Origin: Allomuricauda sp. | GTDB lineage: Bacteria; Bacteroidota; Bacteroidia; Flavobacteriales; Flavobacteriaceae | Length of the DNA: 59,602 nucleotides | Direction of reading: 5' to 3' | Assembly (NCBI RefSeq): GCF_002699205.1 | Contig: NZ_PABT01000019.1 | Span: forward strand, 1 to 59,602 | Part shown: one piece after another, positions 34,626-42,802 of the stretch | Layout of the letters: each line of letters starts with the position of its first letter | How positions within the stretch are numbered: the stretch's first letter is position 1 | Position numbers and translations under genes: made by a program | Notes under the pieces: model-generated | The model's database searches: none | What the model saw: the letters and a program-made list of their open reading frames with translations, nothing else | Told to the model about the DNA's origin: nothing

Positions 34626-35504
34626 TTAATAATAAAGATCGTCCGTTCTCAGGTTTAAAAAGCGTTGGGTGGCAAAATGGGTGCTCGCCCACGATATGAT
34701 TACGCCCAGACCAAATACCCCAACAAATAAAATAATGAGTACAACATAGTCCTGAAGCAGGTTCAATTCAGGGAAATTCTTGTCGATATAGTACACTAAA
34801 ACCCCGAGTCCGATCAGGGCGACAAAGGCTCCTGCCATTCCCAATTTAATGTTTGTCCAAATAAATGGTCTCCGAATAAAGGTCTTGGTAGCTCCCACCA
34901 TTTGCATGGTTTTGATGATAAACCTTTTGGAATATATGGATAATCGGATAGAACTGTTGATCAGCAAAACGGCGATTACCGTAAAAACGGCGCTGGCCAC
35001 CAAAATCCAAAGACTGATCTTTCTGGCGTTGTTGTTGAGCAGGGAAATCAGAGGTTTGTCATAGCTCACTTCGTCCACGTAGGCTTTGGCCGCAAGTTCC
35101 TCTGCAATCTCATCAATTTGTTGGGAGGACACGAAATCGGCTTTCAAGTTCACATCAATGGAGTTTTTCAGTGGATTATATCCCAAAAACTCTTCAAAAT
35201 TTTCACCTATATCCTCACTGTATTGTTCCGCGGCATCCTCTTTCGAGATATAAACAGCGGACTTTGTGTACTCCGCAAGCATAAGGCTTTTTTGGAGTTG
35301 GTCTATCTCAATGGGTTTTGCATTGTCCTTCAAAAACACAGAAATGGTGATCTGCTCCTTAAAGTGATCCGCTAATTTTTTGGTATTGAGCACCAAAAGA
35401 CCTAAAACACCTAAAAGGAATAGGACCAAGGCAATACTCAAAGCCACGGAAAAGTAGGAGGAAATCAGTTTTCGTCGCTGATATCGTTCAATATATTGGC
35501 TCAT
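34626..35504 (-). CDS. ftsX: Cell-division ABC permease FtsX
   Basis: 292 residues: N-terminal cytoplasmic tail, one helix (about 20-40), a periplasmic domain (about 45-165) and three more helices in the FtsX permease domain. FtsX with FtsE controls peptidoglycan hydrolases at the septum. No ftsE is in this window. It is the first gene of the ftsX-DUF3098-uppP-truB unit and divergent from leuS. Confidence 0.93.
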   Translation of the reverse strand: MSQYIERYQRRKLISSYFSVALSIALVLFLLGVLGLLVLNTKKLADHFKEQITISVFLKDNAKPIEIDQLQKSLMLAEYTKSAVYISKEDAAEQYSEDIGENFEEFLGYNPLKNSIDVNLKADFVSSQQIDEIAEELAAKAYVDEVSYDKPLISLLNNNARKISLWILVASAVFTVIAVLLINSSIRLSIYSKRFIIKTMQMVGATKTFIRRPFIWTNIKLGMAGAFVALIGLGVLVYYIDKNFPELNLLQDYVVLIILFVGVFGLGVIISWASTHFATQRFLNLRTDDLYY

Positions 35505-35539
35505 ATAGTAGAATCAGTATGTAAAAATAGAAAAGTAAA

Positions 35540-35568
35540 TTGTATTTAGGGGATTAAACCTATTTTTG
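35540..35568 (+). promoter_or_regulatory. Promoter of leuS
   Basis: TTG at 35540-35542, 18 bases, TATTTTTG at 35561-35568; the leuS ATG is 25 bases further on. Confidence 0.75.
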
Positions 35569-35593
35569 CACACGAAATTGAATAAGATTAACA

Positions 35594-38500
35594 ATGAATT
35601 ACGATTTCCGCGAGATTGAGGCCAAGTGGCAGAAGTATTGGGCAGAAAATGAAACTTTTAAGGCGTCCAACAATTCCGATAAACCCAAATTCTATGCATT
35701 GTCCATGTTTCCTTATCCTTCAGGGGCAGGTTTGCACGTAGGTCACCCACTGGGTTACATTGCCACGGACATCTATTCGCGTTATAAAAGACATAAAGGG
35801 TTTAATGTGTTGCATCCCATGGGGTACGATTCCTTTGGACTGCCCGCAGAGCAGTATGCCATTCAAACGGGACAGCATCCGGCCATCACCACGGAAAACA
35901 ATATCAATAGGTATCGTGAGCAGTTGGACCAGCTTGGTTTTTCCTTTGATTGGAGCCGTGAAGTACGCACATCAGACCCGAAATATTATAAATGGACACA
36001 ATGGATCTTTATCCAATTGTTCAACGCATGGTACAACAAAAAAAAGGACAAGGCCGAATCCATTGAAACCTTGATTGCCATTTTTGAAAAAGAAGGGAAT
36101 GCCTCTGTTGAGGCCGCTTGTGACGATGACACACCAAGTTTTGGTGCGGCGGACTGGAATGCATATTCTGAAAAGGAAAAACAGAAAATCCTTTTGAAAT
36201 ATAGATTGACATATTTGGCGGATACAGAAGTAAACTGGTGTCCGGCTTTGGGGACCGTTTTGGCCAATGATGAAATCGTGAATGGGGTTTCAGAACGCGG
36301 AGGACATCCTGTGATCCGTAAAAAAATGACACAATGGAGCATGCGCATCACCGCTTATGCCCAGCGTTTGTTGGATGGTTTGGATAAAATTGATTGGCCA
36401 CAACCCTTAAAGGATTCCCAGACCAATTGGATCGGGCGTTCTGAAGGGGCCTCGGTTACTTTTAATGTCCTCCCCCCAACCCCCTCCGGCGGAGGTGGAG
36501 CTAATGCAAGATTGACCGGTGATTCGTCAATGATTGGAATTTTGTTGGATCGTGCCAAAGAAATGCGAAAGAACCCAACGTCTGCCGAGGACAAATTGTG
36601 GCAAGCGTTGAGAAGAAAAAATCTTGATGTTAAGTTTAGAAGGCAACACCCAGTTTACAAATACATCGTTGATTTTATATGTCTTGAAAAAAAACTGATT
36701 ATCGAGGTTGATGGGGAAATCCATGACTATCAATTGGATAAAGATGCTCAGCGAACATTGGAATTGGAACAGAAAAAAGGATTTACAGTTATCCGTTTTA
36801 CCAATGATGAAGTCATATCAAACCTGGAGGCTGTTATAAAAAAGATAGAAGACGTTTTAAGCTCCCTCTCCACAGGGGAGGGCTGGGGAGGGGATAATAA
36901 TGATCACCCACATCAAATAGAAGTCTTCACCACCCGGCCCGATACCATTTTTGGGGTCAGTTTTATGACTTTGGCACCGGAGCACGAGTTGGTGTCCAAA
37001 ATTACCACCCCGCAACAAAAAGCTGCGGTGGATGCTTATGTGGAGGCCACGGCGAAGCGTTCCGAGCGTGATCGTATGGCAGATGTAAAAACCATCTCTG
37101 GGGTGTTTACCGGAGCTTATGCAGAGCATCCATTTACCAAAGAACCCATTCCCATTTGGATAGGCGACTACGTGCTGGCCAGTTATGGGACAGGGGCGGT
37201 AATGGCAGTGCCTTGCGGTGACCAACGTGATTACGATTTTGCGAAACATTTCAATATAGACATTCCCAATATTTTTGAAGGTGTCGATATTTCCGAAGAA
37301 GCATTTGCAGACAAAGAAAACACGATAATCGCCAATTCGGATTTTCTAAACGGACTTACCTGCAAAGAGGCTATGAAAAAGGCTATTTCCGAGTTGGAAA
37401 AGATCGGGCACGGTAAAGGCAAGGTCAACTATCGTTTGCGCGATGCCGTATTCAGCCGTCAACGGTATTGGGGTGAACCATTTCCAGTTTATTATGTGGA
37501 TGGTATGCCACAGATGATCGATGAAAAATACTTGCCCTTGGAATTGCCAGAAGTGGAAAAATATCTCCCTACGGAAACAGGAGAGCCACCCTTGGGCAAC
37601 GCAACAGTTTGGGCGTGGGACACCAATAAAAATGAGGTCGTTACCAATGATTTGATCGATAATAAGACGGTTTTTCCTTTGGAATTGAACACCATGCCGG
37701 GTTGGGCGGGAAGTTCCCAATACTTTAATAGGTATATGGATCCGCACAACGATGAGGCCATTTTTTCTCCGGAAGCCATCAACTATTGGCAAGATGTGGA
37801 CCTATATATAGGAGGAAGCGAGCACGCTACGGGCCACTTGCTGTATTCCCGTTTTTGGCAGAAGTTTATGTTTGATATGGGTTATGTGCCCAAAGACGAG
37901 TTTGCCCAAAAGTTGATTAACCAAGGGATGATCACGGGAACGAGCGCTTTTGTGTATAGAGAACTGGATTCCAACAAGGTATATTCGAAAGGATTAATTA
38001 GTGGTAAAAATGTAGTGCCAATCCACGCCGATGTGTCTTTGGTCAACGCATCCGATGAACTGGATGTGGAAGCTTTTAAAGAATGGCAGCCAGAATATAA
38101 GGATGCGGAGTTCATTCTTGAAGATGGAAAGTATATTGTTGGTCGCGAGGTTGAAAAAATGTCCAAATCCAAGTACAATGTCGTCAATCCCGATGCCATT
38201 TGTGAGGAGTATGGGGCAGATTCACTTCGTTTGTATGAAATGTTCTTGGGACCACTTGAACAGTCCAAGCCATGGAACACGGCAGGCATCACGGGTGTAC
38301 ATTCCTTCTTAAAGAAACTTTGGAAGCTTTATGCCAATGTATCAGACAAAGAGCCCACCGCTGATAATTTGAAGACCTTGCACAAAACCATCAAAAAGGT
38401 GGAAGAGGATATCGAGAACTTCTCGTTCAATACATCGGTATCAACTTTTATGATCTGTGTGAATGAGCTGACTTCTCAAAAATGTACCAGCAAAGCCATT

Positions 38501-38821
38501 CTGGAACCTTTGGCCATTTTGGTTTCTCCCTATGCGCCCCATATTGCCGAAGAGCTATGGGAACGTTTGGGCAATACAGGTTCCATTTCTGTAGCTCCCT
38601 TCCCAAAATTTGATTCAACATATTTGGTGGAGCGTAGTAAGGAATACCCAATATCCTTTAATGGTAAAATGCGCTTTAAACTGGAATTGCCGTTGGATAT
38701 GGGCAAGGACGAAATTGAAGCCGCGGTGTTGGCCCATGAGAAAACCCAGGCCCAATTGGGAGGTAGAACTCCCAAAAAGGTAATTGTGGTACCCGGAAAA
38801 ATCGTGAACATCGTCGGGTAA
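35594..38821 (+). CDS. leuS: Leucyl-tRNA synthetase with an in-frame DUF559 endonuclease-like insertion
   Basis: 1075 residues; relatives without the insertion should be about 930. HIGH motif HVGH at 48-51 and KMSKS at about 855-859 show the class I catalytic core. A Lys/Glu-rich insertion (about 150-205) is the usual Bacteroidota one. Residues about 293-435 are foreign: a Pro/Gly linker ([10 protein letters not shown]), a complete DUF559 domain, and a linker ([11 protein letters not shown]). They interrupt the start of the CP1 editing domain between SVTFNV and [16 protein letters not shown], which are contiguous in E. coli LeuRS (TFNVNDYDN...VYTTRPDT). The reading frame is kept, so the enzyme is presumably active. 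Confidence 0.95.
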   Translation: MNYDFREIEAKWQKYWAENETFKASNNSDKPKFYALSMFPYPSGAGLHVGHPLGYIATDIYSRYKRHKGFNVLHPMGYDSFGLPAEQYAIQTGQHPAITTENNINRYREQLDQLGFSFDWSREVRTSDPKYYKWTQWIFIQLFNAWYNKKKDKAESIETLIAIFEKEGNASVEAACDDDTPSFGAADWNAYSEKEKQKILLKYRLTYLADTEVNWCPALGTVLANDEIVNGVSERGGHPVIRKKMTQWSMRITAYAQRLLDGLDKIDWPQPLKDSQTNWIGRSEGASVTFNVLPPTPSGGGGANARLTGDSSMIGILLDRAKEMRKNPTSAEDKLWQALRRKNLDVKFRRQHPVYKYIVDFICLEKKLIIEVDGEIHDYQLDKDAQRTLELEQKKGFTVIRFTNDEVISNLEAVIKKIEDVLSSLSTGEGWGGDNNDHPHQIEVFTTRPDTIFGVSFMTLAPEHELVSKITTPQQKAAVDAYVEATAKRSERDRMADVKTISGVFTGAYAEHPFTKEPIPIWIGDYVLASYGTGAVMAVPCGDQRDYDFAKHFNIDIPNIFEGVDISEEAFADKENTIIANSDFLNGLTCKEAMKKAISELEKIGHGKGKVNYRLRDAVFSRQRYWGEPFPVYYVDGMPQMIDEKYLPLELPEVEKYLPTETGEPPLGNATVWAWDTNKNEVVTNDLIDNKTVFPLELNTMPGWAGSSQYFNRYMDPHNDEAIFSPEAINYWQDVDLYIGGSEHATGHLLYSRFWQKFMFDMGYVPKDEFAQKLINQGMITGTSAFVYRELDSNKVYSKGLISGKNVVPIHADVSLVNASDELDVEAFKEWQPEYKDAEFILEDGKYIVGREVEKMSKSKYNVVNPDAICEEYGADSLRLYEMFLGPLEQSKPWNTAGITGVHSFLKKLWKLYANVSDKEPTADNLKTLHKTIKKVEEDIENFSFNTSVSTFMICVNELTSQKCTSKAILEPLAILVSPYAPHIAEELWERLGNTGSISVAPFPKFDSTYLVERSKEYPISFNGKMRFKLELPLDMGKDEIEAAVLAHEKTQAQLGGRTPKKVIVVPGKIVNIVG
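36469..36501 (+). repeat. Left inverted repeat of the leuS element
   Basis: 33 bp, very C-rich, containing a small hairpin CCTCC-GGC-GGAGG. It matches the reverse complement of 36861-36893 at 24 of 33 positions and is translated as part of the Pro/Gly linker. Confidence 0.8.
36861..36893 (-). repeat. Right inverted repeat of the leuS element
   Basis: 33 bp, G-rich on the plus strand, with its own hairpin (CCCTCTCC-ACA-GGGGAGGG, one wobble). Inverted partner of 36469-36501. Confidence 0.8.
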
Positions 38822-38894
38822 TTTCAAAAATCTATTTTTTTCCGTGATTCCGAATTTATATAGGAAGTTCAACAGGAAAACATTTGGTCAAAGG

Positions 38895-38915
38895 AGAACC
38901 TGAAACAAGTTTAGG
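38895..38915 (+). repeat. Diverged copy of a palindromic dispersed repeat
   Basis: AGAACCTGAAACAAGTTTAG with one following G: a near-identical copy of 41231-41251, in a 390-bp gap between leuS and ald. Confidence 0.6.
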
Positions 38916-38978
38916 CTAAAGAAAGTTCTGTTTTGAGATTAAAATCGAATAATTATAAGGATTTTGTAGAAATCCCCT

Positions 38979-39008
38979 AAAAAAGCATGCCGATCGGCAT
39001 GCTTTTTT
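38979..39008. terminator. Terminator downstream of leuS
   Basis: A perfect 30-bp palindrome: six A, GCATGCCGATCGGCATGC, six T. It stands 157 bases after leuS, following the dispersed repeat. Confidence 0.8.
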
Positions 39009-39020
39009 ATTTTGAACACA

Positions 39021-39103
39021 TATAACCTATAAAAAAATAGGGGTTATATGCTTGAAATGATAAAAAAATATATTTAACCCCTATAAAAAGAGGGTTTATA
39101 ATG
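39021..39103 (+). promoter_or_regulatory. Two related inverted-repeat motifs upstream of ald (candidate operators)
   Basis: Motif 1 (39021-39050) and motif 2 (39073-39103) share the pattern AACC.CTATAAAAA..AGGG.TTATA; each is itself an inverted repeat (AACC ... GGTT). Centre distance is about 52 bp, five helical turns. Such phased sites suit an octameric or dimeric regulator such as an Lrp/AsnC protein. They lie 110-190 bp before the ald start. Confidence 0.5.
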
Positions 39104-39212
39104 TTAAAAAATGGTTATTTTGACTCTTTACCCCTACTTTTTATCGAGTTTTTGTGGTTTAATCTATTTTTTTTGTTCAACTTTGACCTCAGAAACCATT
39201 AAAAACATCAAA

Positions 39213-40313
39213 ATGATTGTTGGGATACCAAAAGAAATCAAGAACAACGAAAGCCGGGTGGGCATGACGCCAGCCGGAGTATTTGAATTGGTAAAGAACA
39301 ACCACACCGTTTATGTACAATCTGGTGCCGGTGAGGGAAGTGGCTTTTTTAATCAGGATTACCAACAGGCAGGTGCTACTATTTTGGACACTATCGGACA
39401 GGTATATGCAATGAGCGATATGATCGTAAAGGTAAAAGAGCCTATCGAAGAAGAATATCATTTGATTCAAGAAGGCCAAATCGTGTTCACCTACTTTCAT
39501 TTTGCATCCAGTGAGGCCTTGACCAAGGCGATGATAAGGAGTAAGGCCATTTGCATTGCTTATGAAACGGTCGAGGATGAAGATGGAACATTGCCGCTCC
39601 TTACCCCAATGTCCGAAGTTGCCGGAAGAATGGCCATTCAGCAAGGGGCCAAATATTTGGAAAAACCCAAAAAAGGAAAAGGAGTGCTTTTGGGAGGGGT
39701 TCCCGGAGTATCCCCGGGCCGGGTTTTGATACTCGGTGCTGGTACTGTGGGTATTCAAGCTGCAAAAATGGCAGCTGGATTAGGTGCCCAAGTCACCATT
39801 TTGGACGTAAATATGAAACGACTAAGATATGTGAACGATATAATGCCGAGCCATGTGGTGACCGGTTTTTCCAACGAATTCAATATCAGAAAACATATTA
39901 AATCCCATGATTTAATTATCGGTGGAGTCCTTTTAAAAGGAGCAAAGGCCCCTAACTTGATCACTAGGGACATGCTCAAGGACATGCATCCGGGAACCGT
40001 TATAGTTGATGTGGCGGTAGACCAAGGAGGATGCGTGGAAACGACTAAACCCACAACCCATGAGGATCCCATTTACATCATTGATGATGTGGTCCATTAC
40101 TGTGTAGCCAATATGCCAGGGGCAGTGCCTTATACTTCTACTGTTGCCTTGACGAATGTAACACTGCCCTATGTGCTAAAATTGGCTAACCTTGGATGGA
40201 GAAGCGCTTGTAAATTGGATAAATCATTGGAAAAAGGATTGAATGTTGTTGAAGGTGAAATAGTTTACAAAGAAATAGCCGAGACTTTTCATTTAGAGCC
40301 CGTAATGGCCTAA
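39213..40313 (+). CDS. ald: Alanine dehydrogenase
   Basis: 366 residues from the ATG at 39213 (MIVGIPKEIKNNESRVGMTP); the frame is open to 39111 but those residues are not part of the family. It oxidises L-alanine to pyruvate and ammonia with NAD. FTYFHFASSEALT and KAICIAYETVE are typical, the NAD fold is RVLILGAGTVGIQAAKMAAGLGA, and the catalytic Asp lies in VIVDVAVDQGGC. Repeated inverted motifs upstream and an Lrp-type regulator 2 kb away suggest amino-acid-dependent control. Confidence 0.95.
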   Translation: MIVGIPKEIKNNESRVGMTPAGVFELVKNNHTVYVQSGAGEGSGFFNQDYQQAGATILDTIGQVYAMSDMIVKVKEPIEEEYHLIQEGQIVFTYFHFASSEALTKAMIRSKAICIAYETVEDEDGTLPLLTPMSEVAGRMAIQQGAKYLEKPKKGKGVLLGGVPGVSPGRVLILGAGTVGIQAAKMAAGLGAQVTILDVNMKRLRYVNDIMPSHVVTGFSNEFNIRKHIKSHDLIIGGVLLKGAKAPNLITRDMLKDMHPGTVIVDVAVDQGGCVETTKPTTHEDPIYIIDDVVHYCVANMPGAVPYTSTVALTNVTLPYVLKLANLGWRSACKLDKSLEKGLNVVEGEIVYKEIAETFHLEPVMA

Positions 40314-40340
40314 CAAACTAACATTTTGACAGTAAAATAG

Positions 40341-40366
40341 CCCTGCCCATATTTGGCGGGGTTTTT
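40341..40366 (+). terminator. Terminator after ald
   Basis: CCCTGCC / GGCGGGG stem with one wobble, 7-nt loop, then TTTTT. Confidence 0.7.
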
Positions 40367-40410
40367 GCTTTTATGTGTTATATTTATATCCAAATAAAAG
40401 AGATAATGCT

Positions 40411-41112
40411 ATGATGACATATTATATATTGATTGGAGGAATTGCCCTGGTCAGCTGGCTGGTGAGCAACCGATTGAAGAGTAAGTTCAAGAAATATTCA
40501 AAGGTTCATTTGCGTAATGGCATGAGTGGTGCAGAGATTGCCCAGAAAATGCTGGACGATCACGGAATTAGGGATGTAAAGGTAATTTCCACGCCGGGAA
40601 TGTTGACCGACCATTACAACCCTACGAATAAAACTGTAAACCTTAGTGAAGGCGTGTACAACCAGCGTAATGCTTCTGCCGCTGCGGTGGCTGCCCATGA
40701 ATGTGGACACGCTGTGCAGCATGCGCAGGCTTATGAATGGTTGACCATGCGCTCCAAGTTGGTTCCTGTGGTGAGTGTCACCTCAGGTATGTCCACTTGG
40801 GTGGTTTTTGGTGGAATTATGCTGATGGCTGCTACTGGTGTCGCTGGTGGTATCGGTTTTTATATAGCCACGGCTGGGTTGATCATGATGGGATTTGCGA
40901 CTTTGTTCAGCTTTATCACGCTGCCCGTCGAGTATGATGCCAGTAAAAGGGCATTGGTTTGGTTAAAACAGAAAAACATGGTGACCCAAGAAGAATATGC
41001 GGGTGCGGAAGATGCTTTAAAATGGGCTGCAAGAACCTATTTGGTTGCGGCTTTGGGAGCTTTGGCATCCTTGTTATATTGGGCGTTGCAAGTTTTTGGA
41101 GGAAGAGACTAG
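40411..41112 (+). CDS. Membrane zinc metallopeptidase (neutral zinc metallopeptidase, COG2738)
   Basis: 233 residues from the ATG at 40411 (a second ATG follows at 40414; the GTG at 40375 gives a non-homologous leader). One N-terminal helix, then GMSGAEIAQKMLDDHGI and the zinc motif HECGH (HExxH) in AAVAAHECGHAVQHA, with two or three membrane helices after it. The family is widespread but has no known substrate. It stands alone between two terminators. Confidence 0.88.
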   Translation: MMTYYILIGGIALVSWLVSNRLKSKFKKYSKVHLRNGMSGAEIAQKMLDDHGIRDVKVISTPGMLTDHYNPTNKTVNLSEGVYNQRNASAAAVAAHECGHAVQHAQAYEWLTMRSKLVPVVSVTSGMSTWVVFGGIMLMAATGVAGGIGFYIATAGLIMMGFATLFSFITLPVEYDASKRALVWLKQKNMVTQEEYAGAEDALKWAARTYLVAALGALASLLYWALQVFGGRD

Positions 41113-41128
41113 ATTTCAAAATAGAAAT

Positions 41129-41159
41129 AAAAAAAGGGGTCTTTTGGCCCCTTTTTTTT
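41129..41159 (+). terminator. Terminator after the zinc metallopeptidase gene
   Basis: AAAAAAGGGG-TCTTTTGG-CCCCTTTTTTTT stem-loop with T run, 16 bases after the stop. Confidence 0.85.
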
Positions 41160-41177
41160 ATTGTATGTGTTGAAGTC

Positions 41178-41253
41178 GTCATTCTGAACTTGTTTCAGAA
41201 TCTCATCAAACTGATAAAAAAATCACTATGAGAACCTGAAACAAGTTCAGGTT
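41178..41253. repeat. Palindromic dispersed repeat, two inverted arms
   Basis: Arm 1 (about 41180-41201) contains ATTCTGAACTTGTTTCAGAA; arm 2 (41231-41251) contains AACCTGAAACAAGTTCAGG. Each arm is a hairpin and the cores CTGAACTTGTTTCAG and CTGAAACAAGTTCAG are exact reverse complements, like paired REP sequences. A third, single arm lies at 38895. Confidence 0.75.
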
Positions 41254-41295
41254 GACAAAAATCTGCCTCTTTTTGGTTATTGTGATTGGATTTTT

Positions 41296-41814
41296 TTAGT
41301 CCATCCATTTGGCAACTTGGTTGTCTATCATTTGAAGACCTACACCTTCGGTCCCGGTCACCTCTATCATATCCAAGATATCCCTGATGGTGTTCTCCTC
41401 TTCAACTTGTTCCATTACGAACCAATCCAAGAACCGTTCAGTGGTTATATCCCCTATTTCCCTGGCTTTCTTTACAATGTTGTGAATGGATTTGGTTACT
41501 TTAACTTCGTGTTCCAAGGTAGTTTCAAAAACATCTACAATGGATGAATAGTCGTGGTTGATATTGGTTACTTCCGGGGAAATCGGGTTGCCGCCGGTAT
41601 CGACCAAGAAATTAAAAATTTTCATCATGTGCTCGCGTTCTTCTTCGGCTTGTTTAAAGAAAAACTTGGCACTGGTAAAAAAACCGTTTTGCTCGCACCA
41701 AGAGGCCATGGCCAAATAGGTGGCAGAAGCATGGGCTTCCATTTTTATTTGTCCGTTGAGCAAATCCATGGATTCCACTTTAATGCTCATACTTTGTCGT
41801 GCAATATCTTTCAT
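41296..41814 (-). CDS. ftnA: Ferritin
   Basis: 172 residues; a start at M9 (41790) is equally plausible and nearer to E. coli FtnA. Diiron ligands: E26 (KMEAHAS), E59 and H62 (EEEREH), with spacing 33 between the Glu as in FtnA (17/50/53). The later site residues in FVMEQVEEEN are also kept. It stores iron as ferric mineral in a 24-mer in the cytoplasm. Monocistronic on the minus strand. Confidence 0.94.
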   Translation of the reverse strand: MKDIARQSMSIKVESMDLLNGQIKMEAHASATYLAMASWCEQNGFFTSAKFFFKQAEEEREHMMKIFNFLVDTGGNPISPEVTNINHDYSSIVDVFETTLEHEVKVTKSIHNIVKKAREIGDITTERFLDWFVMEQVEEENTIRDILDMIEVTGTEGVGLQMIDNQVAKWMD

Positions 41815-41924
41815 AGTAGTAATTTCTATAGTGATTGTACTATAAAGTTACAGAATTTTATCTGTTTTGGCATGCAAGTATACCTTATTTAGAAAGCAAC
41901 TAAGATTCAATTAAAATAGGAATG

Positions 41925-42245
41925 CTATTGGCTCAGTGCTTTGGTTTTTGCGGAAAGTCCCATGGCGGCGAAACCATGCTCTATTAGGTTTTTAAGGTCT
42001 AATATCTCCAAGGTGTTCAAGATAAAGAGATGTTCCTTGTTACAAAGCATGAGGACTTCAAACCCGTGTGCGTTCAAATCGCTGTGAAAATGGTCCTCAA
42101 TGGTAATGTTCATCACTTTGTGTCGGAGTGAAAGTAGTTGGCACAGCGACATGCGTACCATTTTTTGGCCTAGATCAACATAAAAACAGCGCTCTTTTGT
42201 AGCTTGGTAAAGCGTGTAATATGTAGATTGAAATATTACATTCAT
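41925..42245 (-). CDS. Conserved hypothetical protein
   Basis: 106 residues, soluble, starting MNVIFQSTYYTLYQATKERC and with HGFEVLMLCNKEHLFILNTLEILDLKNLI. I recall similar small proteins in many Flavobacteriia, often near ferritin or iron genes, but know no function. Cys at 20, 35 and 68 and several His could bind metal; this is only a remark. Confidence 0.65.
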   Translation of the reverse strand: MNVIFQSTYYTLYQATKERCFYVDLGQKMVRMSLCQLLSLRHKVMNITIEDHFHSDLNAHGFEVLMLCNKEHLFILNTLEILDLKNLIEHGFAAMGLSAKTKALSQ

Positions 42246-42284
42246 GGGGTCAAATGTAATGTTTATTTAGATTCAATACAAATA

Positions 42285-42755
42285 TCAAATACGTATTTGT
42301 CGATCAATTTGTTGATCCAGTGAGATAAAGGTTTCCGTTCGTGAAACCCCTTCGATTTGCTGGATTTTTTTATTGAGCACCTGCATTAAATGTTCATTGT
42401 CCCTACAAAGTACTTTTATAAGGATAGACCAATTTCCTGTCGTATAGTGGCATTCCAAAACTTCAGGAATTTCTTCCAATTGCTTGACCGCTCTCGGATT
42501 GGTCATGGCCTTGTCCAAATAAATCCCGATATAGGCCATAGTGGAATAACCCAGAACTTTTGGATTGATTATGAACTTGGAACCTGCCAAAAGCCCCGAA
42601 CTTTCCAATTTACGGAGTCTTTGGTGTATCGCTGCTCCAGAAATTCCAATGTTCCTGGCAATTTCAAGGATGGGTTTGCGAGCATCTTCCATTAGATACC
42701 TTAGGATTTTTTTGTCTATACCATCTATTTTTACTGAACTGTTATTGTTTTTCAC
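42285..42755 (-). CDS. Lrp/AsnC family transcriptional regulator
   Basis: 156 residues: N-terminal winged helix (IDKKILRYLMEDARKPILEIA, IGISGAAIHQRLRKLESSGLL) and C-terminal RAM ligand domain (about 75-145). The family senses amino acids. It is 47 bp downstream of a saccharopine-dehydrogenase-type gene on the same strand and 2 kb from ald, so it may control one or both. Confidence 0.92.
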   Translation of the reverse strand: MKNNNSSVKIDGIDKKILRYLMEDARKPILEIARNIGISGAAIHQRLRKLESSGLLAGSKFIINPKVLGYSTMAYIGIYLDKAMTNPRAVKQLEEIPEVLECHYTTGNWSILIKVLCRDNEHLMQVLNKKIQQIEGVSRTETFISLDQQIDRQIRI

Positions 42756-42802
42756 TAGAATGATTTTAATTTGAAGCTAAAGGTATCGAAAATCTTGGAA
42801 AA

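Larger units (their letters stand above)
36469..36897 (+). mobile_element. GC-rich element with inverted ends carrying a DUF559 (PD-(D/E)XK-type) domain, nested in leuS
   Basis: About 429 bp (143 codons), bounded by imperfect 33-bp inverted repeats. The coded domain (about residues 313-425 of the fusion) has the DUF559 hallmarks: [41 protein letters not shown], and D..R...L...[12 protein letters not shown]. The acidic residues expected for a Vsr-like nuclease (Glu in SAED, Asp in VDF, Glu and Asp in IEVDG) are intact. An internal ATG at 36530 could start the domain alone. Exact edges are uncertain; TAATG occurs at both sides (36463-36467, 36898-36902) and may be a target duplication. Confidence 0.8.

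Noticed and set aside
36021..36351. Long minus-strand ORFs within leuS (and similar ones in other genes)
   Set aside because: They mirror the codon pattern of the plus-strand gene, have no motifs, and overlap a full-length essential gene.
39111..39212. N-terminal extension of alanine dehydrogenase
   Set aside because: The 34 extra residues look like a chance hydrophobic reading of AT-rich leader; family members start at MIVGIPKEIK.
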